Shown here: one piece after another, positions 1 to 8,700 of the stretch | Layout of the letters: each line of letters opens with the position of its first letter | Position numbering within the stretch: the stretch's first letter is position 1 | Source of the DNA: Marivirga atlantica | Lineage (GTDB): Bacteria; Bacteroidota; Bacteroidia; Cytophagales; Cyclobacteriaceae | Direction of reading: 5' to 3' | NCBI RefSeq assembly: GCF_016734805.1 | Contig: NZ_JAERQG010000006.1 | Location: 1 to 64,000 of the forward strand | DNA length: 64,000 nucleotides | Translations under genes and position numbers: made by a program | Notes under the pieces: generated by a model | Database searches by the model: none | The model's input: the letters and a program-made list of their open reading frames with translations, nothing else | Told to the model about the DNA's origin: nothing

Positions 1-1150
1 TCAGAATGAAGGCAAAAAGAAGGGAAAGCGGAATAGTTGTGGCGGTGATAATACCACCGCGGATGCTACCCAATAGTATTACCAAGGCAAATATCACAAT
101 GAGGGCACCCTCTAGAAGGTTCGTTTTTACTGTACTGGTAGTTCTTTCGATCAGGGAACTACGGTCAAGAAATGGTTTTATTTCCAAGCCTTCTGGCAAA
201 GACTTCTGCACTTTTTTCATTCGTTCCTGTACATTCTGAATGACAGAATTAGGGTTGGCACCCTTGAGCATAAGCACCATACCCCCAACGGCTTCTTTAC
301 CATCCTGCGTAAAGGCTCCATAGCGCACTTGATTTCCGAAATGGACCTTTTCAGCAACATCTCCAATAGTTATGGGAATTCCGGTTTCATTTTTTATGAC
401 TATTTCTCTAATATCGTCCAAAGAACGAAGCAGGCCTTCTCCACGGATGAAATTGGCCATTTTATTTTTCTCAATATAGGCACCTCCAGTGTTTACATTG
501 TTACGCTGCAAAGCTTCAAAGACTTCCGAAATGGATACATTGATAGCATTTAATTTTTCAGGGTTAATGGCTATTTCATATTGTTTAATTTTACCCCCAA
601 AGGCATTTACATCTACCACACCATCCACCAAAGTCATTTGACGCTTTACAATCCAGTCTTGAATGGTTCGCAGTTCTGTAGGGGTATATACAGTATCATA
701 CCCAGGCTTTGGTTTTATGGTATATTGGTATATTTCTCCCAGACCTGTTGTAATGGGGCCCATAGAAGGGCTGCCGAACTTTTCAGGGATTTTGTCACGT
801 ACTTCGTTGAGTTTTTCCTGTACCAGTTGCCGGGGTTTGTATATCCCCATTTCGTCTTCAAATACGATAGTAACTACGGATAACCCAAAACGGGATACTG
901 AACGGATTTCTGTAACGCCCGGCAGATTCCCCATGGCTAATTCCACCGGATAGGTGACGAACTGTTCTATATCTTCTGTGGCCAGATTTTGAGACACAGT
1001 CATCACCTGGACTTGGTTATTGGTAATGTCGGGTACTGATCCCAAATTGACCGTGTACATGGAGTAGATGCCTACTCCTATGAGGGCCAGCGTCATCAAG
1101 CCCACGATGAATTTATTCTTTATTGAAAAAGAAATGATTTTATTGATCAT
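1..1150 (-). CDS. CusA/CzcA-type heavy-metal RND efflux pump, N-terminal 383 codons
   Basis: Inner-membrane proton-driven RND transporter that exports heavy-metal cations (Cu/Ag or Co/Zn/Cd class) through a periplasmic adaptor and an outer-membrane channel. The open frame starts at ATG 1150 and runs off the left window edge, so only about the first third of a roughly 1000-residue or longer protein is present. Visible are the first membrane helix after MINKIISFSIKNKF, the early porter segment (GSVPDITNNQVQV, TEDIEQFVTYPVE, GVTEIRSVSRFGLS), FGGKIKQYEI, and the start of the next membrane block (LLEGALIVIFALVILLGS). These motifs are typical of the heavy-metal branch rather than AcrB. Whether it is specific for copper or divalent cations cannot be told from this part. 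Confidence 0.9.
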   Translation of the reverse strand, partial: MINKIISFSIKNKFIVGLMTLALIGVGIYSMYTVNLGSVPDITNNQVQVMTVSQNLATEDIEQFVTYPVELAMGNLPGVTEIRSVSRFGLSVVTIVFEDEMGIYKPRQLVQEKLNEVRDKIPEKFGSPSMGPITTGLGEIYQYTIKPKPGYDTVYTPTELRTIQDWIVKRQMTLVDGVVDVNAFGGKIKQYEIAINPEKLNAINVSISEVFEALQRNNVNTGGAYIEKNKMANFIRGEGLLRSLDDIREIVIKNETGIPITIGDVAEKVHFGNQVRYGAFTQDGKEAVGGMVLMLKGANPNSVIQNVQERMKKVQKSLPEGLEIKPFLDRSSLIERTTSTVKTNLLEGALIVIFALVILLGSIRGGIITATTIPLSLLFAFIL

Positions 1151-1162
1151 ACGAGTTGTTTA

Positions 1163-1327
1163 TTATTTGATATAGTGAATGAAAAAATGTATAAGCTTCA
1201 CAATTATGACTAGTAATAATATTACCATCATAAGCGCGATGAAGAACCACTTAAGCACCAGTTTCAGTGTGATTTTTTTCTTTAGCTTTTTTCTTTTTTT
1301 CTTTTTATTTTTATTCAATTTTTTCAA
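1163..1327 (-). CDS. Small lysine-rich single-pass membrane peptide, TTG start
   Basis: A 54-codon frame ending 12 bp before the CusA-like start. There is no in-frame ATG before residue 33, and an in-frame stop lies upstream, so translation would need the TTG at 1327. Residues 1-18 are almost all Lys/Arg/Asn. Residues 25-50 form one strongly hydrophobic helix (LKWFFIALMMVILLLVIIVK). The positive-inside rule puts the basic tail in the cytoplasm. I do not recognise a family. The clean charge-then-helix layout and the spacing to the pump gene support a real gene, possibly an accessory peptide of the efflux pump. The unusual start codon lowers confidence. Confidence 0.45.
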   Translation of the reverse strand: MKKLNKNKKKKRKKLKKKITLKLVLKWFFIALMMVILLLVIIVKLIHFFIHYIK

Positions 1328-1479
1328 CTTTCTGAATAAGATTGAACATGATTAAAGGGATACCTTTGAAAAAAGGCACGTGAAGGGATGTTTAGCAAGC
1401 CATCAGGATGATTAAAAACCTTGCATCTTAATAAAAGACTTTATCGGTCAGACATACTGATCCTACTAAACGCGGGAAA

Positions 1480-1797
1480 TTATGACATTGGAGGCTTGAG
1501 AAATCCAGAGATTTCAATGCTTCCGAAATCCTTAAAATAAGCACTGTGTAAAACAAGTAGTTTTTCAGGGTGGGTAAAGGCTATCCCTGAAGTAGATAAG
1601 AAATGTATGTGGCAGCAATGGCAAACGCAAAGTGGGGAACAACCGTCCCAACCCTGGTTATGGTCATGGTCATGATTATCAGCAGTATTAACTACAGTGA
1701 TATTTTCTGAATTGTCCCTCTGAGGCACGGTATCCGCACAGGCCATTCCGGAGAGGGCAAGGAAATAAAAACTTAATATGTAAGCTGCGATCTTCAC
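1480..1797 (-). CDS. DUF6660-like exported Cys/His-rich protein
   Basis: A 105-residue secreted protein starting at GTG 1797; no ATG is available in frame. The first 22 residues are a signal peptide (KIAAYILSFYFLALSGMACA). The mature part has an NHDHDHNQGWDGC stretch followed by CSPLCVCHCC, a dense Cys/His cluster suited to binding soft metals in the periplasm. Small proteins of this design next to metal efflux genes in Bacteroidota are grouped as DUF6660; I make that assignment from memory of the CSPxCxCxCC pattern. It lies upstream of the CusA-like pump on the same strand, consistent with a metal-capture or sensing role. Function is inferred only. Confidence 0.7.
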   Translation of the reverse strand: MKIAAYILSFYFLALSGMACADTVPQRDNSENITVVNTADNHDHDHNQGWDGCSPLCVCHCCHIHFLSTSGIAFTHPEKLLVLHSAYFKDFGSIEISGFLKPPMS

Positions 1798-1802
1798 TGT
1801 TG

Positions 1803-1810
1803 CAAATATA
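1803..1810 (-). promoter_or_regulatory. Candidate Bacteroidota -7 box (TATATTTG)
   Basis: The leftward strand reads TATATTTG, matching the Bacteroidota -7 consensus TAnnTTTG, with a TTG about 14 bp upstream that is closer than a usual -33 element. It ends 5 bp before the GTG at 1797, so a transcript would start almost at that codon and be nearly leaderless, or the promoter serves a later start. Weak evidence by itself. Confidence 0.3.
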
Positions 1811-1938
1811 CGAATTAATTCAATGCAATGGTATTGCAAAAGTGAATTCTGAAAATTGGCTTTCTTGGTCTAAACGGAGCTATTGTACATTAGATTTACT
1901 CTGCCCGAGTAATACTTCTTTGGACTATGGATCTCCGT

Positions 1939-1985
1939 CTAGCCAACCGTGCCTGAGTACCAACAGCCACAAGGTCGTTGGCTAG
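1939..1985. repeat. Perfect 9-bp inverted repeat with 29-nt loop
   Basis: CTAGCCAAC (1939-1947) is matched by GTTGGCTAG (1977-1985). The dyad sits about 40 bp downstream of the stop of the flavoprotein reductase. No T-run follows either arm, so it is not a simple intrinsic terminator. It could stabilise the 3' end of the metal-operon mRNA or be a remnant of an older insertion. Confidence 0.5.
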
Positions 1986-2025
1986 ATGTTTCTTACTTTT
2001 ACTCTTTGCTCTAACATTATTGTTT

Positions 2026-3369
2026 TTAAACCATTGACCCAATATCCGATCCCATGGAGGGATAGGAATAAACCATGTTCCTGATGTCTGCAACTTTTAG
2101 TTTTGCCCGAATAGCCATAGCAAAAAGATTAATCATTTCTTCTGCATGGGGACCGATGATATGGGCTCCTAAAATGTGACCTTCTTTGTCGGAAATTACT
2201 TTATAAGCGTAAGTCGATTCATTGATCCGTTTGGCATTGTACCAGTTTGATGCAGAGCCATCCTTTACCTGATATTCCAGACTTGATTCTTTTGCCTGAG
2301 CTTCCGTCATGCCAACTGCAGCAAGTGTGGGCAAGGTAAAGACTACACTAGGCATTTCCGTATAGTCAGGCTTTTTGGAATTCCCACGGATAATATTGGC
2401 TGCTACTGCATGGCCTTCCAATACGGCTACAGGGGTTAAATTAAGCCCTTTACTGGCAGCCGCATCACCTGCTGCGTACACCCGCTCATTGGTTACACTT
2501 TGTAGGTATTTATTTACCTCAATCCCTTTCTTACCGTAGGAAATGTTTGCCTTTTCAAGGTTCATTCCATCCAATTCAGGCACTCTACCAGCAGCATTAA
2601 CTACTAAGTCCGTTTGAACGACCTTTTCACCATTTTTTGATGCTGCCTTGACGGTAAACCCTTTATCCTTTTTTTCTACTGTAACAACATCCGACTCAAG
2701 GTGAAGCTCCATACCCAATTCTTCAGTTGCATTTACCAAATGCTTCACGATATCAGCTTCAAAGTTTTCCAAGGGCGTTTTGCCCCTGTGGAATATGGTT
2801 ACTTTACTTCCCGCTCTGGCAGCTAGATGTGCAAATTCCATAGCAATGTAACCACCTCCTATAAAAGTGATTTCCTTAGGAAGCTCTTCCAGGTTTAGAA
2901 AATCTGTGCTGTCAATGGGTAACTCACCACCTGGTATATCCAGGATTACAGGTCGTGCACCTGTGGCTATTACGATTTTATCTGCTTCCAATAGGTTGTC
3001 TTCAATGCGGACAGTGTCTTCCGATTCAAAGCTGGCTGCTCCATGATACATGTCTACACCCGCTTTTTCATAACCTTTCTCTACATCTTTTGGCATTTTG
3101 GCAACAAAGTCGTTTTTGTAAGCCATCAAGTCTTGCCAGTTAATAGAGATATCACCTTGAATGCCGATCTCCTTCATTTTATATGCCCGGTCAATTATTT
3201 CAGCTGCTCCTACCAGTATTTTCTTGGGATCACAGCCGCGTAGCGCACACGTACCCCCGTAAGGTCTGGAGTCTGTAACAGCAGTCTTCAATCCTTTTTT
3301 AGCACATTTACTGGCAATGGTCATTCCAGCCATGCCTGATCCGATGACGATTAAATCATATTTTTTCAT
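2026..3369 (-). CDS. MerA-like NAD(P)/FAD disulfide oxidoreductase
   Basis: A 447-residue class I pyridine-nucleotide disulfide oxidoreductase, the family of mercuric reductase and dihydrolipoamide dehydrogenase. FAD-binding GSGMAG is at about residues 10-15, the redox-active disulfide is Cys41/Cys46 (GGTCALRGC), the NAD(P) site is FIGGGYIAMEF, and the second FAD contact is YAAGDAA. Cys22 is the only other cysteine. The N-terminal HMA domain and C-terminal Cys pair of classical MerA are both missing, and the usual HAHPT.SE end is replaced by YSYPSMGSD. The start ATG overlaps the upstream stop as TGATG, so the two genes are translationally coupled. Context favours Hg(II) reduction or another thiol-metal reaction; I cannot exclude a different disulfide substrate. 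Confidence 0.85.
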   Translation of the reverse strand: MKKYDLIVIGSGMAGMTIASKCAKKGLKTAVTDSRPYGGTCALRGCDPKKILVGAAEIIDRAYKMKEIGIQGDISINWQDLMAYKNDFVAKMPKDVEKGYEKAGVDMYHGAASFESEDTVRIEDNLLEADKIVIATGARPVILDIPGGELPIDSTDFLNLEELPKEITFIGGGYIAMEFAHLAARAGSKVTIFHRGKTPLENFEADIVKHLVNATEELGMELHLESDVVTVEKKDKGFTVKAASKNGEKVVQTDLVVNAAGRVPELDGMNLEKANISYGKKGIEVNKYLQSVTNERVYAAGDAAASKGLNLTPVAVLEGHAVAANIIRGNSKKPDYTEMPSVVFTLPTLAAVGMTEAQAKESSLEYQVKDGSASNWYNAKRINESTYAYKVISDKEGHILGAHIIGPHAEEMINLFAMAIRAKLKVADIRNMVYSYPSMGSDIGSMV

Positions 3370-3587
3370 CAGCAGCAATTGTTTTTACCACCTTCTTGAA
3401 TGGGAGGACATGAGACAGTTCCATAAGAGCAATACACACAGCAATCCCCGTCTTTTGGTTTTAAGACTTGGTTGCAACTTTTACACTCATAGAAGTACTG
3501 ACATGCATCCGTTGGCATTGTTTCTTCTTTTTGCTGTCCACAATTCGGACAGGTAATAGTGGATTGTAAAACGATTTCTTTTTCCAC
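3369..3587 (-). CDS. GDCCVxC-domain protein
   Basis: A 72-residue cytoplasmic protein with eleven cysteines. Two CxxC pairs (Cys13/16 and Cys35/38) look like a zinc ribbon. The GDCCVYC signature is at residues 47-53, followed by SYGTVSCPPIQ, and the chain ends in a vicinal pair, Cys71-Cys72. The GDCCVxC family is found near mercury/arsenic genes and in some members carries selenocysteine; here all positions are ordinary Cys codons. Translation starts at GTG 3587, overlapping the stop of the MerP-like gene as TAGTG, and its own stop overlaps the reductase start. Exact biochemical role is unknown; metal thiolate handling is inferred. Confidence 0.85.
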   Translation of the reverse strand: MEKEIVLQSTITCPNCGQQKEETMPTDACQYFYECKSCNQVLKPKDGDCCVYCSYGTVSCPPIQEGGKNNCC

Positions 3588-3925
3588 TATTTGTCGTTGT
3601 TAGGTTTTAGTAATTCAGCTTTATAGCTGGTCTTTTCTTCAATGGCTGCAATGAGTTGCTCTGGTTGGGTCTTTTTAGGATCATAGTCAATCACTGCAAT
3701 ATCACCGGGATATTCCACCGAATTGTCTACAACACCTTTGGTTTCTTTCAAGACCTTGTATAGATGGCTGGCACAGCCCGCACAAGTGAGACCCGTGACT
3801 TTCAGCTTAACTGTCTCACTTTTCTGAGAGGACTTGGTTGTTGTAGAATTAGCAGAATGTGCCATTCCATATCCTGCAAGTAAGAAGAAAAATGTTAGGT
3901 TTAGAATGATAGTTTTCATTTTCAT
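3587..3925 (-). CDS. MerP-like periplasmic heavy-metal-binding (HMA) protein
   Basis: A 112-residue exported protein: signal peptide at residues 1-24 (MKMKTIILNLTFFFLLAGYG), a short Ser/Thr/Lys linker, then one HMA fold with the metal site GLTCAGC (Cys48, Cys51). This is the layout of MerP, which binds Hg(II) in the periplasm and passes it to MerT. It lies 18 bp downstream of the MerTP gene and overlaps the GDCCVxC gene by one base, so it belongs to one leftward operon. Hg specificity is inferred from the neighbours; the motif alone would also suit Cu(I). Confidence 0.85.
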   Translation of the reverse strand: MKMKTIILNLTFFFLLAGYGMAHSANSTTTKSSQKSETVKLKVTGLTCAGCASHLYKVLKETKGVVDNSVEYPGDIAVIDYDPKKTQPEQLIAAIEEKTSYKAELLKPNNDK

Positions 3926-3943
3926 TTTCTATTTAAATTTTTT

Positions 3944-4579
3944 TCAATCAATGACTTTTTTATCAGTCACTGTATAGCCAGTAGCTTCCTCAATATTAGT
4001 CGCCAATTGATCAACGGATACTTTTGATTGGTCAAATTTGACTATAGCCATACCACTATCATAGGATGAAGATGCTTCGAGAACACCTTCACTATTATTA
4101 AGCGCAGCATTCACACTATGCTCACATCCGGTGCAGGTCATGCCTCTAATACTTAGCTCTGCATTCAGAATGTCATTTTCTTTCACCACAATAACGTTTG
4201 ATGCATTGCTATTACCTGAAAAAAAGATGCCGGAATAGGATGGGAAAGCAAGCATCAGCACGGCAAAAACAGTAACGATTCCCAGAAACTTCTTAGACTG
4301 CCAAAAGGAAGGTTTTTCATCCTCTTCGCAAGCACACTCAATTTCCTCCTGGGTTCTGGGCCGTAATTTTTGATACCAGGCAAACCCTAATATCAAAATG
4401 GTGAGGCCTATTAAATAAGGTCTAAAAGGTTCCATCCACGAAAAGGATGAAGCAATGCCTCCAATCCCTGCCAGCGTGGCAAAAACAGGTGTGATACAAC
4501 AAAGTGACGCTGTTATTGCCACCAACAAACCTGCCCCAACACTTTTGGAGGTTGTATTTGTTTGATTTGAATTGCTCAT
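3944..4579 (-). CDS. merTP: MerTP-type mercuric ion transporter (MerT fused to HMA domain)
   Basis: A 211-residue inner-membrane protein. Residues 10-70 hold two helices with the MerT Cys pair Cys27-Cys28 (TASLCCITP). Residues 82-84 (CAC) form the cytoplasmic second thiol site. A third helix spans about 99-120. Residues 140-207 are an HMA domain with GMTCTGC (Cys149, Cys152). This matches the Bacteroidota MerTP fusion that imports Hg(II) for cytoplasmic reduction. Its ATG overlaps the ArsR stop by 4 bp (ATGA). Having both a fused HMA domain and a separate MerP-like protein gives two periplasmic HMA modules. Confidence 0.9.
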   Translation of the reverse strand: MSNSNQTNTTSKSVGAGLLVAITASLCCITPVFATLAGIGGIASSFSWMEPFRPYLIGLTILILGFAWYQKLRPRTQEEIECACEEDEKPSFWQSKKFLGIVTVFAVLMLAFPSYSGIFFSGNSNASNVIVVKENDILNAELSIRGMTCTGCEHSVNAALNNSEGVLEASSSYDSGMAIVKFDQSKVSVDQLATNIEEATGYTVTDKKVID

Positions 4580-4950
4580 GATACTGATTCTTTTTTATGG
4601 TTATCCAACAAGCTTTTTAAGAAAGGCTTAATTACCTGTATATTTTCATCCACCAACGAGTAGAAAACCGTTTGGCCTACTTTCTTGTCTTTGACAAGCT
4701 TGCCGTCCTTTAGCTTACGCAAGTGCTGCGAAACTCCTCCTACAGATATATCCAGAATATCGCTCAGGTCACACGGACACATTTCTCCTTCTTTATGAAG
4801 AAGAAATAGAATTTTCAGTCTCGCAGCATTCCCTGAGAGATTGAATATCTGGGTTGTCTGGTCAAGCTGATCATCAAGTCGGTTTAGAGATTCCTTGCAT
4901 TCCTTAATTTGGATAGGATCCGCTAATACTCTTATACAGGTTTTACTCAT
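4576..4950 (-). CDS. ArsR/SmtB-family metal-responsive repressor
   Basis: A 124-residue winged-helix repressor. The helix-turn-helix covers about residues 55-90 (CDLSDILDISVGGVSQHLRKLKDGKLV) and includes Cys58-Pro-Cys60 in the position used by ArsR/CadC-type sensors for thiolate metals; Cys5 and Cys18 may add ligands. It is the first gene of the leftward metal operon and overlaps merTP by 4 bp, so it probably represses its own operon. A dyad 9 bp upstream of the start is the likely operator. Regulation of mer genes by an ArsR protein rather than MerR is the notable point. Confidence 0.88.
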   Translation of the reverse strand: MSKTCIRVLADPIQIKECKESLNRLDDQLDQTTQIFNLSGNAARLKILFLLHKEGEMCPCDLSDILDISVGGVSQHLRKLKDGKLVKDKKVGQTVFYSLVDENIQVIKPFLKSLLDNHKKESVS

Positions 4951-4959
4951 ATTTTAATA

Positions 4960-4977
4960 TTTTAGCAATTACTAAAA
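4960..4977 (-). promoter_or_regulatory. Putative ArsR-type operator upstream of the metal operon
   Basis: An 18-bp imperfect dyad, TTTTAGTAATTGCTAAAA on the leftward strand, ends 9 bp before the ATG of the ArsR gene. Only the centre departs from symmetry. A TATCTTTA sequence just upstream resembles the Bacteroidota -7 box TAnnTTTG, so a bound repressor would cover the transcription start. Role inferred from position and symmetry. Confidence 0.5.
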
Positions 4978-5024
4978 CGTAAAGATATAAAGAAAGGTTC
5001 AGTGTTTCAGTAAATACTTAAATA

Positions 5025-5137
5025 TTGTAAATAGTGTTACCATTATAACCTTGTTACTATACAGTTACTAGAATTATTTAATTATACTTACCTACTAAAT
5101 GATGTGTCTCCGTTTTAACTAATGTTTATATTGTAAC
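5025..5137 (+). other. Candidate res (resolution) site of the Tn3-family element
   Basis: This AT-rich gap between the divergent ArsR and resolvase genes holds several related short dyads: TTGTAAATAGTGTTAC (5025-5040), TATAACCTTGTTAC just after it, GTTAC at 5064-5068, and TATTGTAAC touching the resolvase start. Tn3-family res sites consist of three imperfect dyads beside the resolvase gene, and this is the only place in the element where one would fit. Subsite limits cannot be set by eye. Confidence 0.4.
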
Positions 5138-5755
5138 ATGAAATCTATTATATATACTAGGGTCTCAAAAAAAGATCAAACGACTACCAGACAAGTCAAC
5201 GATATGAAGTCGCTTAAGAACTTTGAAGTTATGAAGGTTTTTTCTGAGAAGATTTCAGGTTTTTCGGTTTCTGTCAATAAAAGACCAATACTGCAAAAAG
5301 CTCTTTTATATATAAAACAATATGAGATTGATTGTATAATGGTCTCAGAAGTATCTCGGTTAGGAAGAAATACACATGAAGTACTTGGCTTAATTGAGGA
5401 ATTTAAAATGGAAAGAGTTTCCATTTATATACATAATATTGGGGCAACCATAAATAAAGAAGATTCTTCAAGTGAGATGTTTACTAAACTTATAGTAACT
5501 ATTATGGCGGATCTAGCTAGACTTGAAAGTGAACAGATGAGTTATCGTATTAAATCTGGTATAAGGTCTAGAAAAGCAAAAGGTTTAACTACTGGTAGAA
5601 AAGTTGGATCGAAGGAGACTATAAATAAATTTTTATCCAAGCATCAGGATATACAAAAGTATTTATCCAAAGGGTATTCGTCCAGAGAAATCCAGAAATT
5701 GTGTAGATGTTCTCCAAATACTGTAAAGAAGGTCAAAGACTACCTTCAATCTTAA
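5138..5755 (+). CDS. tnpR: Serine resolvase of the Tn3-family transposon
   Basis: A 205-residue small serine recombinase that resolves the cointegrate formed during replicative transposition. The N-terminal catalytic domain has Ser10 in YTRVSKKDQ, the resolvase arginine region (VSEVSRLGRN), and the long E-helix region (LARLESEQMSYRIKSGIRSRK). The C-terminal 45 residues form a helix-turn-helix (YSSREIQKLCRCSPNTVKKVKDYL). The length is normal for TnpR. It lies 24 bp upstream of the transposase on the same strand, and the gap before it probably contains res. Confidence 0.93.
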   Translation: MKSIIYTRVSKKDQTTTRQVNDMKSLKNFEVMKVFSEKISGFSVSVNKRPILQKALLYIKQYEIDCIMVSEVSRLGRNTHEVLGLIEEFKMERVSIYIHNIGATINKEDSSSEMFTKLIVTIMADLARLESEQMSYRIKSGIRSRKAKGLTTGRKVGSKETINKFLSKHQDIQKYLSKGYSSREIQKLCRCSPNTVKKVKDYLQS

Positions 5756-5779
5756 AAGCACAAATTAACGCAAATAAAA

Positions 5780-8700
5780 ATGCCGAAAATAAAGATTTTA
5801 AAAAATCATGAAATACATCAATTTGACACTCCTAACTCACTGGTTCTTGAAAATCGCTTAGAATTATTTTCTTTAACAGATGGACCTAAAAAGAATGTTG
5901 ATTTCACTAAATCGGAAAGTTTAATAGGTTATATAATTCTTAAAGGTTATTTCGTTGCAAATAACAGGTTTTACAAACCTGAAAAGTTTCATAGGGATGA
6001 TATAAGGTATTGTTGTGAAAAATTCAATGTCAATCCAAATAAATTCCTTTCAAATCAAAACTGGTATAAGGAAGCTACTCTTCGTCTGCATAAAAATGAT
6101 TTACTCAAGTATTTTAATTATAAATCTTTTCCATCCCAAAGGCTAGAAGTTCTAAATGAGGCAATTGAATTAGTTAAAAATGCAATCAGGCCTAAGAAGG
6201 TGCTACTTTCTCTTATAAGGTATTTATATGAAAACCGTATTGAGATTCCAGATTATGGCGTTCTATCTGGAATTATCACACAGGCTTTAAATCTACTTGA
6301 AGAAAATATTTCAAATGAATTAATGGATTTACTTGGAGATAAGGAAAAAGAGTTATTGAATGAATTTTTAAATATGACCGTAAATCCTGGTGAGGCATCG
6401 ACTCATAATCCGTATTTGCTTACTAGTTTAAAAAAACCAAATCAGGAAAGTAATCCTAATAAATTAAAGGAAACAATTCAAGAATTCATGATTGTAGCTG
6501 ATATGTTCAAACACTTTGAACCAATTCTCAGCAATTTCTCAATATCTGAAGCCCTAGTTAACTATTATGCTGGGTGGGTAATAATTGCTGAGCAACCTCA
6601 GTTTAATGCAATTACAAAAGATGAAACAAAATACCTATATGTATTGTCCCTTATTTCATATCAGTATCGAATAAGGCAAGATCTTTTTGTTGATATTTTC
6701 CTCAAAGGAATTCAATCATTTTTGAATAGAGTTGATAGAGATATTAAAAATGATTTTTTGAATCAAAAGCAAACGCCTATCAAGCATGTCAAGGAATCAA
6801 AGGAAAGAATAGTTAAAAATATAGAGAAAGGAGAAAATAAACTAAATAGAGTACGAGAAATACTACAATCACATCAATATGAGCCTAATGAAAAAATTAG
6901 CCTCGCATTGGGCATCATAGAATCAAATCCTGATTTGAAAGAGCAGATAATTAAAGAATTTGAGCTTTTAGAAAATTCAGTTTCACAGCGAATTAAAGAT
7001 GAGATGTACTTTGAGAAAATTGAAAAAGGTTCTATGAGGTTAAGTAGGAGGTTAAAAGAGCTCTTTATTTCGATTCATTTCAATAAGGATGCATCTGAAA
7101 AAAAAATATATGAACCTGTAAGACATTATCAGTCAAAACAAGGAAATACAATATCCATCCCATTACTGACTTTTTTAAAGGATGATCAACGGAAATTCGT
7201 AGTAAATGAGAATGGTGTAAATTCTCGACTTTATAAACCACTTCTTTTGATTGAAGCCGCTAATCATATTAAGGCTGGTTCATTAAATCTGAAATTTTCA
7301 AATAATTACCGTTCTATAAACGACTATATGATTGAGGAAGAGATATGGAAAACAGATAAAGAATATCTTCTCAAAAGATCTAACCTAACTTCAATGATTG
7401 ATTTTTCAAGAGTTATTCAGGAGTTAGAGCTAAAGATGGATAAACAATATCATATTACAAATGAAAATATTGAACAAAATCGATATATCTCTTTTAATAA
7501 AAATAATAAAGCTGTTGTAGAAACGCCAAAAAATAAAGAGGTTGATAATGAATTCATTCAAAATTTACTTTCAGAAGATGAAGTACTTCCGCTTATTAAT
7601 GTGCTAGCTGATATATCTGAAGCTACAGAGTTTCTTGACTCATTTTCTCATTATAAAATGAAAGGAGGACAATTAGAAGACAATAAAGAAAGATTAATCG
7701 CAGGAATTGTAGCATTAGGATGCAATATTGGAGTAAGAAAAATGGGGAAGATTACAAAGTCAATTGGCGAAGAGAATTTAGTTAATACTATTAGATGGCA
7801 TTTTTCGACACAAAATTTAAGTGAAGCTAATAGTAGAATTGTAGAGCTGACAGATAGATTATCAATTCCAAAACATTTAAAAGAAGTTGTGGAAGAATTA
7901 CACACATCAAGTGATGGTCAAAAATTTGGAGTATCTGTCCCTTCGATACATTCAAGTTATTCATATAAATACTTCGGCACAGGTAAAGGAATTTCAGCAT
8001 ATACTTTTATAGATGAGTATAGCAGAGTGTTTTATGATACAGTTATTAGTTCAAGTGAAAGAGAAGCAGCATATGTTCTTGATGGATTACTTTATAATGA
8101 GGTAGTAGAAAGTACGATTCATAGTACAGATACCCATGGTTATACAGAGGTGGTGTTTGGAGTAGCTAATTCCTTGGGAATTGAATTTGCACCTAGAATT
8201 AAATCCCCTGGGAGTCAAATCATGTATTCTTTCAAAGGGAAGTCCCAAAAATATTACTTGGATAAAGGTTTTAAAATCTTACCGGATAAAGGAAAATACA
8301 TCAACATTGAACTCTTAGAAGGACAATGGGACAACATACTTAGATTTTTGGTATCAATCAAAACAAAAAAAGTGTCAGCATCGGTTCTTTTAAAAAGGCT
8401 TAACTCATATTCAAAGAATCATCCTTTATATCAAGCTTTAAAGGAACTTGGAAGAATACATAAAACAATATTCTTATTGAAGTATTTCGATGATTCAGAG
8501 TATAGGCAACGGATCGAAAAGCAATTAAATAAAGGAGAGCTTTGGCATAAATTCGCCAAGGATGTTTGGTTTGGAAATAACCAAGAATTTAATGTTGGTG
8601 AAAGAGAGGCTCAAGAATTGGCATTAAGCTGCAGAAATCTAATACAAAACTCAATTCTGTTATGGAATTATTTAAGCTTAACAAAAAAGCTATCGCAATT

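Noticed and set aside
6-953. Short rightward frames overlapping the CusA/CzcA gene
   Set aside because: The leftward frame encodes a clear RND pump over the whole stretch, so the rightward frames are shadows.
1896-2093. 65-residue leftward frame over the end of the flavoprotein gene
   Set aside because: It overlaps the conserved C-terminus of the reductase in another frame and shows no family features.
3369-3587. Selenocysteine version of the GDCCVxC protein
   Set aside because: All positions of the motif are ordinary Cys codons, and the frame has no internal TGA.
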